Of a DNA stretch of 15,263 nt, positions 1 to 6,817 are shown piece by piece; position 1 is the first letter of the stretch; each line of letters starts with the position of its first letter. Origin of the DNA: Helicobacteraceae bacterium (lineage in GTDB: Bacteria; Campylobacterota; Campylobacteria; Campylobacterales; Sulfurimonadaceae); the NCBI GenBank assembly GCA_027084065.1, contig JALWLR010000168.1, positions 1 to 15,263 of the forward strand, read 5' to 3'. The notes under the pieces are model-generated. The model did no database searches. It was not told the origin of the DNA and saw only the letters and a list, made by a program, of their open reading frames with translations. A program made the translations under genes and the position numbers.

Positions 1-507
1 GAAGAGTACGGCATGAACGACTACAATGCCAGTGTCATAACCTCTACGAAAGAGACGGCATACTTTTTTGAAGAGATGATGGCAGAGGGTATCACTGCTA
101 AAAACGCCATAACATGGCTTACAGTTGAGCTACCTGCACGTTTTAAAGGGGGTATGAGTGTCACGGACTCTCCCGTCGATGCCAAAAAATTGGCAACCCT
201 CGTACAACGCATAGAGGATAAAACCATTAGCGGCAAAGCGGCGAAAGAGGTTTTGGACTACTTGATGGAACATGCAGAAGATGTCGATGCAGTCATAGAA
301 AAACTGGGGCTTAAGCAAGTGAGTGATACGGGTGCAATCGAGGCGATGGTCGATGAGATTCTTGCTTCGAATGAAGATAAAGTGGCAGAGTACAAAGCTG
401 GAAAAGAGAAGCTTTTTGGCTTTTTCGTAGGGCAGGTTATGAAAGCCAGTAAAGGCAGTGCAAATCCACAAACAGTAAACGAGATACTCAAAACAAAGTT
501 GAGTTGA
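1..507 (+). CDS. gatB: Asp-tRNA(Asn)/Glu-tRNA(Gln) amidotransferase subunit B, C-terminal part (5' end outside window)
   Basis: The reading frame is open from base 1 to a TGA at 505-507 and gives the last 168 residues. They match the helical GatB/YqeY tail domain, for example ETAYFFEEMM, GITAKNAITWL and LFGFFVGQVMKAS. In the family, GatB forms the GatCAB complex in the cytoplasm. That complex amidates misacylated Glu-tRNA(Gln) or Asp-tRNA(Asn), and the tail domain contacts the tRNA. The N-terminal kinase-like domain lies upstream of the window. The stop overlaps the start of the next gene (TGATG), which suggests translational coupling. Identification from the tail alone is confident because this domain combination and length fit GatB better than a free-standing YqeY protein. 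Confidence 0.93.
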   Translation, partial: EEYGMNDYNASVITSTKETAYFFEEMMAEGITAKNAITWLTVELPARFKGGMSVTDSPVDAKKLATLVQRIEDKTISGKAAKEVLDYLMEHAEDVDAVIEKLGLKQVSDTGAIEAMVDEILASNEDKVAEYKAGKEKLFGFFVGQVMKASKGSANPQTVNEILKTKLS

Positions 508-2081
508 TGCAACACTTTTTCAGCCGTCTTTTGATCTCTTTGGCATACAGGCTTAGAAGTAGCCAAAGTTATCAAAAAAGACGGCGCTTCTTTTACAATC
601 TTTTAGAAAACGACAACTACAAATATAAAAAATATTTCGACTTTTTCATGATCTTTTTGATCTTTGTGAGTGTGTTTGTTTTGATTCGTGAGGTGCATCA
701 TCATGTCAACGATGCGCTGATGTTTGTGAACAATTATGTCATCTCTTTTATTTTTCTCGTTGAGTATTTGTTGCGTCTTTGGGTAAACGGCAGTGTCACG
801 AAAATCATTATTGAGCAGGATGAACACGATGCGATGCTGGGACGAGAGTTTCAGCTGAAAAAAGCTTTGAGCAAAATTGTAAAAATGAAACTCTCCTATA
901 TGGCGCAGCCAAAAGCCATCGTCGATTTGTTGGCTATTATGCCATTTTTTCACGAGTTGCGATTGCTTCGTCTTTTTGTTCTGTTTCGGGTGTTCAAACT
1001 TTTTCGTTACACGAAGAGTTTTACCGGGCTCGTTTCTGTTTTGGCAAGCAAAAAGTTTGAGTTTTTTACCCTCTTTTTATTTACATCCATTGTCATTTTC
1101 GTCTCTTCGGTTTTGATTTATGTCATTGAAGGAAACAATCCAAATTCCAACATTCAAAACTTTTTCTCTGCCATTTATTGGTCTGTCGTAACACTCTCTA
1201 CGGTTGGTTTTGGAGATATTACGCCTGTTTCAGAAGAGGGACGATTTGTAACGATTTTTATCATTATCTCGGGTGTCGGGGTGCTTAGTTTTTTTACTTC
1301 ACTCATTGTCTCGGCATTTAATGAACGGCTTGATGAGTTTAAAGAGGCAAAAACTATAGAAAATATCGCAAAGCTGAAGCGTTTTTACCTGATTTGCGGC
1401 TATAGTTCCATAGCCAAAGAGGTTATAAAGGAGTACAAGTTTCGCAATAAAGCCATAGTGGTCATAGACAGCGACTTTGGACGTGTCGAAGAGGCGAAAA
1501 AAGAGGGTGTCACAGCACTCCATCTTAAACCAGGAAGTATGGAGAGTTATGAGAGATTGCATGTGGATTTTAAAAAACAGGTGCATGTAGTCTTGTGTTT
1601 GCAGCAAGATGATGTCGAAAATGTCTATACGGCGTTGACTATTCGTTCTTTGGACAAGCATGTAAGAATTCTCTCTTTGCTTATGAACGACATCAACCGA
1701 AAGAAGCTGCAGTTTGCAGGTGTAAACGACATTATCTATCCGCAAGAGCTTATAGGGATGATAACCAAAGAGCTGGTAGGGCAGCCGGTGGCTTTTGAGG
1801 CGATTCATGCGCTTAGGAGTGAAAACTCCAGTGTCAAAATAGATGAAATTATCATTACCGAAGCGATGGCGCAGAACTATCCGTATGTGGGCGATCTTGG
1901 AAACAAGCGTTTTCGAATCGTTTTGTTGGGAGTGTATAAAAAAAGGGGTGAGCGTTTTTGGTTCAATCCGATTGACTCGACACTGCTTGAAGCGGGCGAT
2001 ATTTTGCTAGTTATTGGCTATATGCCTTTTATTAAAGAATTTGAAAAGCACCTTATGAGCAGGGATGAACATGCAAAATAA
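507..2081 (+). CDS. Six-helix voltage-sensor-type K+ channel with C-terminal RCK (TrkA-N/TrkA-C) module
   Basis: This 524-residue inner-membrane protein has the layout of a Kv-type channel. Hydrophobic helices span about 43-61, 72-92, 136-148, 185-207 and 247-270. An S4-like segment at 151-167 carries Arg/Lys mostly three residues apart (LRLLRLFVLFRVFKLFR). The pore loop carries the K+ selectivity filter TVGFGD at 232-237. Residues about 290-420 form a TrkA-N (RCK) Rossmann domain, followed by a TrkA-C-like domain to about 510. The usual glycine loop of RCK domains reads CGYSSIA (297-303), so NAD-type binding is doubtful. I chose ATG 507, which overlaps the gatB stop; a TTG at 504 is the only near alternative. 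The next gene encodes a second RCK protein, which suggests a joint gating ring. Ion selectivity is clear from the filter; voltage dependence is inferred. Confidence 0.88.
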   Translation: MQHFFSRLLISLAYRLRSSQSYQKRRRFFYNLLENDNYKYKKYFDFFMIFLIFVSVFVLIREVHHHVNDALMFVNNYVISFIFLVEYLLRLWVNGSVTKIIIEQDEHDAMLGREFQLKKALSKIVKMKLSYMAQPKAIVDLLAIMPFFHELRLLRLFVLFRVFKLFRYTKSFTGLVSVLASKKFEFFTLFLFTSIVIFVSSVLIYVIEGNNPNSNIQNFFSAIYWSVVTLSTVGFGDITPVSEEGRFVTIFIIISGVGVLSFFTSLIVSAFNERLDEFKEAKTIENIAKLKRFYLICGYSSIAKEVIKEYKFRNKAIVVIDSDFGRVEEAKKEGVTALHLKPGSMESYERLHVDFKKQVHVVLCLQQDDVENVYTALTIRSLDKHVRILSLLMNDINRKKLQFAGVNDIIYPQELIGMITKELVGQPVAFEAIHALRSENSSVKIDEIIITEAMAQNYPYVGDLGNKRFRIVLLGVYKKRGERFWFNPIDSTLLEAGDILLVIGYMPFIKEFEKHLMSRDEHAK

Positions 2082-2796
2082 AAAACGAGCACTCATTTTC
2101 GGAAGTAACAAATATGCCATAGAGATCGCCAACAGCGTTCAAAGCATTTATGATATAGAGTTTTTCGTAACCGATGAAAAGGAAGAGATAGAGTTCTCGG
2201 GAAGATATGTCAAAAATATTTTTGATTTAAGTGACGATTGGTATAATGTTGAAAAGTTCGAAGATACCGAAAATACGATCGTTTTTTGTGTTTTGGATGA
2301 AGAGGCTGAAAATGTCTTTTTGGCGATCTCGCTTCGTTCCAACTTTAAAGATCTCGTACTTGTCGCGATTGCGGCGAACAAAGAGAGTGTTTCGAAACTG
2401 AAAATGGCGGGTGTGAACAAGGTCATTCCCATAGAACAGACCACAGCGGAGATAATTTCCGACATCATTCACAATCCTATAGCCAGCAAGGTGCTTCATG
2501 GGATTCTTTATGAAAAGAGTGACCTTAAACTCGCACAAATAGAGGTTGAAAACGCGGAGATGTTTGATGGAGAGTTTCCAGCAGACATAGACTGGAGTCG
2601 CTATCAGGGGGTTGTTGTTTTGTCTATTATGCACAAGGACTTAACAACGGAGTTTATCTACTCCTCCAAAGCCAAACGAACACCACTAAAAAACGGCGAT
2701 ATGATTATAGTAGTCGGATATGAAGCCGACATCGCGGAATTTGAAAAACAGATCGGGAGAAGAAAATATGTCAATTGGAGTGATTGGAGCTGGTAA
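2071..2796 (+). CDS. Soluble TrkA-type RCK-domain protein, probable partner of the upstream K+ channel
   Basis: This 241-residue protein has no membrane segment. An N-terminal Rossmann-like TrkA-N domain (about 6-135) begins with the beta strand RALIF, and a TrkA-C-like domain (about 150-230) ends with a GDMIIVVGYEADIAEFEKQ stretch. That end closely parallels the end of the upstream channel (GDILLVIGYMPFIKEFEKH), so the two RCK modules look related by duplication. The glycine loop is degenerate (GSNKYA, residues 11-16). In Trk/Ktr/Kch systems, RCK proteins form octameric rings that open or close a K+ pore upon ligand binding. ATG 2071 is preferred because AGG at 2061-2063 sits seven bases before it; ATG 2065 is too close. 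The gene overlaps the channel gene by 11 bases and gpsA by 29. The pairing with the channel is inferred from context. Confidence 0.8.
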   Translation: MQNKKRALIFGSNKYAIEIANSVQSIYDIEFFVTDEKEEIEFSGRYVKNIFDLSDDWYNVEKFEDTENTIVFCVLDEEAENVFLAISLRSNFKDLVLVAIAANKESVSKLKMAGVNKVIPIEQTTAEIISDIIHNPIASKVLHGILYEKSDLKLAQIEVENAEMFDGEFPADIDWSRYQGVVVLSIMHKDLTTEFIYSSKAKRTPLKNGDMIIVVGYEADIAEFEKQIGRRKYVNWSDWSW

Positions 2797-3661
2797 ATGG
2801 GGGCAAGCGTTACACTTTGCACTCTCGCAGGAGAACAAAGAGTGCTACATTACCTCAAGAACGAAGCGAGAAATTGACAACTTCCTTCCTCTTGATGAGG
2901 TCGTAAAGATGGAGTACCTTGTCATTACGATTCCGGCACAGGAGATCTCAAAGTGGTTGCAGGAGCATTTTTCGTTTCAAGGACAAAAAATTCTTGTTGC
3001 TTCTAAGGGTATCGAAGCAAGCAGTGGACGCTTTTTAAATGAAATATACGCATCCTACGTACCGGATGATGCCATCTCTTTTTTGTCTGGTCCTTCGTTT
3101 GCCGCTGAAGTGATGCAGTCTCTTCCAACCGCTTTGGTTGTTAACTCGAAAAACGAGCAACTCGCTCAAACCTTCGCCTCTTTTTTCCCGTCGTTTATCA
3201 AAACATATGTCAGTGACGATGTCATTGGTGCAGAGATTGCCGGAGCGTACAAAAACGTTATAGCCATCGCAGCAGGCATTTGTGAGGGACTCTCTTTGGG
3301 AAAGAACGCTTCTGCCGCGCTTATTTCAAGAGGGTTGGTAGAGATGCACCGCTTTGGAATGAGTTATGGGGCAAAAGAGGAGACCTTCTTGGGGCTTAGC
3401 GGTTCGGGCGATCTTTTCTTGACGGCAAGCTCGACGATGAGTAGAAATTTTCGAGTGGGACTTGGTCTGGCAAAAGGAAAAAAGAAAGAGCAGATCATCA
3501 AAGAACTCGGTGAAGTCGCAGAAGGCATAGGGACGGCATACGCACTGGAGCGAATTGCCAAGGAGCAGGAACTTTACCTACCAATTGCGACAGAAGTGCA
3601 TGCTGTTTTAGAGGGAAAAGAGCCAAAGAAAAGTTTGCGTACCCTGCTGACTAGGAGCTAA
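2768..3661 (+). CDS. gpsA: Glycerol-3-phosphate dehydrogenase [NAD(P)+]
   Basis: This cytoplasmic enzyme reduces dihydroxyacetone phosphate to sn-glycerol 3-phosphate, the backbone of phospholipids. The 297-residue product is slightly shorter than many GpsA proteins but complete. It shows the N-terminal dinucleotide motif GAGKWG (7-12), the SKGIE and SGPSFAAEV segments, the substrate and catalytic region AGAYKNVIAIAAGICEGL, and GSGDLFLT with the following NFRVG. ATG 2768 is chosen because GGGAGA lies just upstream and the protein then starts directly at the first Rossmann strand; an in-frame start at 2720 would add 16 residues lying entirely within the previous gene. The first 29 bases overlap the 3' end of the RCK gene in another frame, so translation is probably coupled. 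Confidence 0.95.
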   Translation: MSIGVIGAGKWGQALHFALSQENKECYITSRTKREIDNFLPLDEVVKMEYLVITIPAQEISKWLQEHFSFQGQKILVASKGIEASSGRFLNEIYASYVPDDAISFLSGPSFAAEVMQSLPTALVVNSKNEQLAQTFASFFPSFIKTYVSDDVIGAEIAGAYKNVIAIAAGICEGLSLGKNASAALISRGLVEMHRFGMSYGAKEETFLGLSGSGDLFLTASSTMSRNFRVGLGLAKGKKKEQIIKELGEVAEGIGTAYALERIAKEQELYLPIATEVHAVLEGKEPKKSLRTLLTRS

Positions 3662-3662
3662 C

Positions 3663-5006
3663 ATGGGTCAAAATATGAAAATAGCCTTGAGTGTGGGACT
3701 TGCCGTGATCGTATTTGTCCTGTGTGAGGGCTATTTGTCTACAACAAAATCAGCGCTTCTTGGGATCATTGCGCTGCTAGTCGGGTTATGGAGCAGTGAG
3801 GCGCTGCCGCTTGGAGTTGTTTCGCTTTTGCCGATTGTTCTTTTTCCGGCATTTGGCATTCTCTCTACAAAAGCGACGACAATCAACTATGCCAATCATA
3901 TCATCTTTTTGTTTTTGGGCGGTTTTTTGCTTGCAATCGGCGTTGAAAAGAGCAAGTTGCATCTTTTTATAGCGCAGAAAATTTTAAGTATTTTTCCAAA
4001 AACACCCAGAGGGATGATCTTTTCGCTCGCTTTGACCTCTGGAGTGCTTAGCTCCGTTTTATCAAACACGACTACGACGCTGTTGCTTATCTCTATTGCT
4101 GTTTTTTTAACAGAGCATACGGGACTTAAGATGCGTTTTGCACTTGCCATTGCCTATGGAGCGAATATCGGCGGGATTTTAACGCCCATCGGGACTCCGC
4201 CGAATCTTGTTTTACTTGGGATTATGAGCGATTCGAATATGGAGATTATCCCATTTTTTACATGGATGATGCTTACAGCACCTCTTGTGCTTTTTATGCT
4301 CTTTTTTATGGCGTATCTGCTTAGTATAGGTACGAAAGATATAGCTATCGAACAAATTCAAGAGAAGCTTACACTGACAAAAGAGCAAAGAAAAGTGCTC
4401 TATTTGCTTTTTGCTCTTATTACGCTGCTTCTTGTCAATGCGAAGATAAAGCCATATTGGGATGGTTTGGGGTTGAGTGAGAGTGGTGTATTGTTGGCAT
4501 TTGGACTGGCGCTTTTTATGCCCCCTTTGAATGTTTTGAAGTGGGAGAGCGACTTTCATAAAGTGCCCTATGCCATTATCTTTCTTTTTGGAGCGGGCTT
4601 TTCCATAGCCAAGGCATTTTCACATACCGGTCTTGCCGATGACATCGCTCATGTTTTACTCTCTATGACGGAGATGACACCGTTGTTATTGCTACTGGCA
4701 ACGGCAACGCTTATTACATTCGCGACTGAAATAACTTCCAATACGGCGCTTATTTCGATAATGCTGCCCGTTATCTACTCCGTAGCCAAACAAAGCGGTA
4801 TCGATGCGACACTTTTTATGATGGTAGCGACTTTGTGTGCAAGTTACGCTTTTATGCTGCCTATTGCCACGCCGCCAAACGCAATTGCGATGAGCAGCGG
4901 TGCGGTACACATAAAAGATATGCTTCGCTACGGAATCATTCTTAACATCGTCGGTATTGTTGCTATAGTGACGATAGCCTATTTTTACTGGAGACATTTT
5001 ATATGA
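3663..5006 (+). CDS. DASS/SLC13-family anion:Na+ symporter (probable dicarboxylate transporter)
   Basis: This 447-residue inner-membrane transporter has about eleven hydrophobic segments. It carries the two inverted-repeat signatures of the DASS (divalent anion:Na+ symporter) family: SNT at 134-136 followed by PIGTPPN at 175-181, and SNT at 359-361 followed by PIATPPN at 400-406. In family structures these motifs form the Na+ and carboxylate sites, so a Na+-driven dicarboxylate such as succinate, malate or fumarate is the likely substrate. Sulfate or another divalent anion is also possible and cannot be settled from sequence. AGGAG at 3653-3657 lies five bases before ATG 3663, one base after the gpsA stop. 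The TGA at 5004-5006 overlaps the ATG of the next gene. Confidence 0.9.
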   Translation: MGQNMKIALSVGLAVIVFVLCEGYLSTTKSALLGIIALLVGLWSSEALPLGVVSLLPIVLFPAFGILSTKATTINYANHIIFLFLGGFLLAIGVEKSKLHLFIAQKILSIFPKTPRGMIFSLALTSGVLSSVLSNTTTTLLLISIAVFLTEHTGLKMRFALAIAYGANIGGILTPIGTPPNLVLLGIMSDSNMEIIPFFTWMMLTAPLVLFMLFFMAYLLSIGTKDIAIEQIQEKLTLTKEQRKVLYLLFALITLLLVNAKIKPYWDGLGLSESGVLLAFGLALFMPPLNVLKWESDFHKVPYAIIFLFGAGFSIAKAFSHTGLADDIAHVLLSMTEMTPLLLLLATATLITFATEITSNTALISIMLPVIYSVAKQSGIDATLFMMVATLCASYAFMLPIATPPNAIAMSSGAVHIKDMLRYGIILNIVGIVAIVTIAYFYWRHFI

Positions 5007-5263
5007 AACGAACACTCAAAGAGGTTTACGGTACGTGGATTTTGATATTTTATTTTATCAAATGGCCATATGTTTTGGGGTATGCGTACCTCTATTTTGT
5101 TAAAGGGTTGCAAAACTGGATTTTGATAGCGCTTTGGTTCTTTTGTCTCTTTTTGATTTTGCAGGATTTTTACAAAATTGCCCGTTACGGCTTTGGCTGC
5201 AAGGCTCAAAAGGGGTGTGATGTCTCCAAAAAAACTATGGAAAATGACAAACGAAAAGACTAA
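5003..5263 (+). CDS. Small two-helix membrane protein of unknown function
   Basis: I do not recognise this 86-residue protein. Two hydrophobic segments are visible at about 11-31 and 39-55, rich in Trp, Tyr and Phe. They are followed by a short polar tail with a Cys pair (GCKAQKGC, C66 and C72) and a highly charged Lys/Asp-rich end. The ATG overlaps the stop of the symporter gene (ATGA), which supports real translation and points to a link with the transporter, for instance as a small accessory subunit. That link is speculation from position only. The Cys pair could bind a metal or form a disulfide, depending on topology. Confidence 0.7.
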   Translation: MKRTLKEVYGTWILIFYFIKWPYVLGYAYLYFVKGLQNWILIALWFFCLFLILQDFYKIARYGFGCKAQKGCDVSKKTMENDKRKD

Positions 5264-5286
5264 TTTTTCATTTTTAGTTTCTTTTC
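5253..5286 (+). terminator. Weak hairpin after the first gene chain
   Basis: GAAAAG-ACTAA at 5253-5263 can pair with TTAGT-TT-CTTTTC at 5274-5286, giving about 11 base pairs with a two-base bulge. The stem is A/T-rich and is followed by purines rather than a U tract, so it is a poor intrinsic terminator. It does lie where the first operon should end, overlapping the last codons and stop of the small membrane protein gene. Confidence 0.25.
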
Positions 5287-5299
5287 ACGAAAAAAGAGA

Positions 5300-5325
5300 T
5301 AAAATTCCAAAACTTTTTAGAAGGA
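5300..5325 (+). promoter_or_regulatory. Candidate -10 box and ribosome binding site for the Dabb-domain gene
   Basis: TAAAAT at 5300-5305 resembles a sigma-70-type -10 element, about 26 bases before the ATG. No good -35 is present; the sequence upstream is T-rich, as is common in Campylobacterota. AAGGA at 5321-5325 is a strong ribosome binding site six bases before ATG 5332. The promoter part is tentative; the ribosome site is convincing. Confidence 0.4.
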
Positions 5326-5331
5326 TAGATC

Positions 5332-5625
5332 ATGATCGTGCATATCGTGATGTTTAAGTTCAAAGAGGAAAACAAAGCTTTGAACATGGCAAAAGTGCGG
5401 AAAAGACTCGAAGATCTCGAAGAGAGCATCGATGTTTTGAAGTCAATGGAGGTCGGGATCAACTTTAACGAGAGCGAACGGGCAATGGATATGTCACTCT
5501 ATTCGACGTTCGAGTCCCAGCGCGATCTAAAAACCTACCAAGAACATCCGGAACATCAAAAAGTGGTTGAACTTATCAAAAAGGTCACTGAAGAGTCCCG
5601 TGTTGTGGATTATATTTTAGAGTAA
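5332..5625 (+). CDS. Dabb-family (stress-responsive alpha/beta-barrel) protein
   Basis: This 97-residue cytoplasmic protein begins with MIVHIVMFKFKEE, the usual first strand of the Dabb ferredoxin-like fold. It ends with the second typical stretch, EHPEHQKVVELIKKV followed by SRVVDYILE. Members form dimeric alpha+beta barrels. Some plant members are salt-stress proteins or cyclases, but the bacterial single-domain proteins are mostly uncharacterised, so no reaction is assigned. ATG 5332 has AAGGA six bases upstream. The gene stands apart from its neighbours, with 68 bases before it and about 100 after, and it appears to be its own transcription unit. Confidence 0.85.
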   Translation: MIVHIVMFKFKEENKALNMAKVRKRLEDLEESIDVLKSMEVGINFNESERAMDMSLYSTFESQRDLKTYQEHPEHQKVVELIKKVTEESRVVDYILE

Positions 5626-5630
5626 CTTCT

Positions 5631-5653
5631 AGAGGTCGCTTCATGCGGCTTCT
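5631..5653 (+). terminator. Probable intrinsic terminator of the Dabb gene
   Basis: AGAGGTCGC (5631-5639) pairs with GCGGCTTCT (5645-5653), giving nine base pairs including two G-U wobbles around a TTCAT loop. It starts five bases after the TAA. The following bases (5654-5695) are almost all pyrimidines, which would give a U/C-rich tail. The tail is not a clean T run, so efficiency is uncertain. Confidence 0.5.
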
Positions 5654-5689
5654 TCTTGCTTCCTTATCCTTCTCTTTGCTTTCTTTTGT

Positions 5690-5695
5690 TATTAT
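5690..5695 (+). promoter_or_regulatory. Candidate -10 box for the gmhA-gmhB-asparaginase-ccoI-ccoS chain
   Basis: TATTAT at 5690-5695 lies about 29 bases before the gmhA ATG, downstream of a pyrimidine-rich tract. No convincing -35 hexamer sits at 16-18 bases spacing, so this depends on a -10-dominated promoter type. It is the best candidate for the five-gene chain. Confidence 0.35.
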
Positions 5696-5724
5696 ATCTT
5701 CACTATTTACTAAAGAGTGAACTC

Positions 5725-6312
5725 ATGAAAAAGTATATTAAAGAGCAAATCAAACAATCTTTCCAAACCAAACAGGCTATTTATGAAAATGAAGCCCTGC
5801 TAACGACGATTGAAGATGTTGCTAAAGCGTGTGTCGATGTTTACAAAAAGGGCAAAAAGACTCTTCTTGCCGGTAATGGAGGCAGTGCCGCAGATGCACA
5901 GCATATAGCGGCCGAGCTTGTAGGGCGCTACGGTTTTGACAGACCCTCTATTCCCTCATTGGCTTTGACGACAGACACCTCCAACTTGACAGCTATCGGT
6001 AACGACTATGGGTATGACTATGTCTTTTCTCGTCAGATTGAGGGGATGGGTCAAGAGGGAGACCTTTTTATAGGCATCTCTACAAGCGGCAATTCTCAAA
6101 ATGTCATCAACGCTTTTGAGGCTGCAAAGAAAAAAGGCATAACATGCGTTGCGCTTGTTGGACGTGATGGCGGGAAAATGGCACAAATGGCGGATTTTTC
6201 GCTTATTGTTCCTTCCAATGCCACCCCGCGCATCCAAGAGAGCCATATCCTCATAGGGCATATCATCTGCGATATTATTGAAAAAGAGCTTTTTGGAGAG
6301 GGTATTGCCTAA
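5725..6312 (+). CDS. gmhA: D-sedoheptulose 7-phosphate isomerase
   Basis: This is the first step of ADP-heptose synthesis: sedoheptulose 7-phosphate is converted to D-glycero-D-manno-heptose 7-phosphate in the cytoplasm. The 195 residues match the usual length (about 192) and form a SIS domain. Visible motifs are GNGGSAADAQH (50-60), TTDTSNLTAIGNDYGYD (82-98), STSGNSQNV (119-127) and QESHILIGH (171-179). H60, E64, Q171 and H179 correspond to the metal-binding His/Glu/Gln/His set of E. coli GmhA. ATG 5725 is chosen because AAGAG lies just upstream; an in-frame TTG at 5656 would add 23 residues made from the T-rich leader and is rejected. The 3' end overlaps gmhB by eight bases. Confidence 0.95.
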   Translation: MKKYIKEQIKQSFQTKQAIYENEALLTTIEDVAKACVDVYKKGKKTLLAGNGGSAADAQHIAAELVGRYGFDRPSIPSLALTTDTSNLTAIGNDYGYDYVFSRQIEGMGQEGDLFIGISTSGNSQNVINAFEAAKKKGITCVALVGRDGGKMAQMADFSLIVPSNATPRIQESHILIGHIICDIIEKELFGEGIA

Positions 6313-6817
6313 AGCGGCTCTATTTCTTGATCGTGACGGTGTTATTAACGTCGAAAAAAACTATCTTTACCGTAGAGAGGATTTTGAGTTTATCGACGGC
6401 ATTTTCGATCTGTGTCGCTACTTTCAAAACAAAGGGTACAGCATTGTAGTCGTTACGAACCAGTCAGGCATTTGCAGAGGCTACTACAGTGAAGAGGATT
6501 TTGCCAAACTGACAAAGTGGATGGAGGGGGAGTTTGCCAAAGAGGGCATACATATCGCCAAAACATATCACTGCCCTCATCATCCCGATTTTACGGGAAG
6601 TTGCAGCTGTCGTAAGCCCAAGCCGGGTATGTTTTTGCAGGCAAAGCAAGAACTTGGAATCGATATGGAGAACTCCGTCGTTGTAGGCGACAAACAAAGC
6701 GATCTCGAAGCGGCAAAGCGGGCGGGAGTGAAGCGTGGTTATCTGTTTGATGGAGAGAAGATAAAAAATTTGCAAGATATTATAGCCATAGAGGAGAGTT
6801 ATGTTACTGCTCAATAG
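6305..6817 (+). CDS. gmhB: D-glycero-beta-D-manno-heptose 1,7-bisphosphate 7-phosphatase (TTG start)
   Basis: This HAD-superfamily phosphatase removes the 7-phosphate from heptose bisphosphate, the third step of ADP-heptose synthesis. The 170 residues contain the nucleophile motif FLDRDGVIN (7-15; nucleophile Asp9 and Asp11), TNQSGI (51-56), and the zinc loop with C90, H92, C100 and C102 leading into CRKPKPGM. They end with the VVGDKQSDLEAA metal motif. No ATG is available near the N terminus. TTG 6305 is chosen because GGAG at 6295-6298 lies six bases before it and the protein then starts right at the first HAD strand. It overlaps the end of gmhA by eight bases. The related histidinol-phosphate phosphatase is less likely given gmhA directly upstream. 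Confidence 0.92.
   Translation: MPKAALFLDRDGVINVEKNYLYRREDFEFIDGIFDLCRYFQNKGYSIVVVTNQSGICRGYYSEEDFAKLTKWMEGEFAKEGIHIAKTYHCPHHPDFTGSCSCRKPKPGMFLQAKQELGIDMENSVVVGDKQSDLEAAKRAGVKRGYLFDGEKIKNLQDIIAIEESYVTAQ

Noticed and set aside
1299..1808. 169-codon open frame on the - strand inside the K+ channel gene
   Set aside because: It lies opposite the RCK domain coding sequence, shows no recognisable motif or ribosome site, and is best read as a shadow.
5656..5724. N-terminal extension of gmhA from TTG 5656
   Set aside because: The added 23 residues come from the T-rich leader, and ATG 5725 gives the normal GmhA length with a ribosome site.
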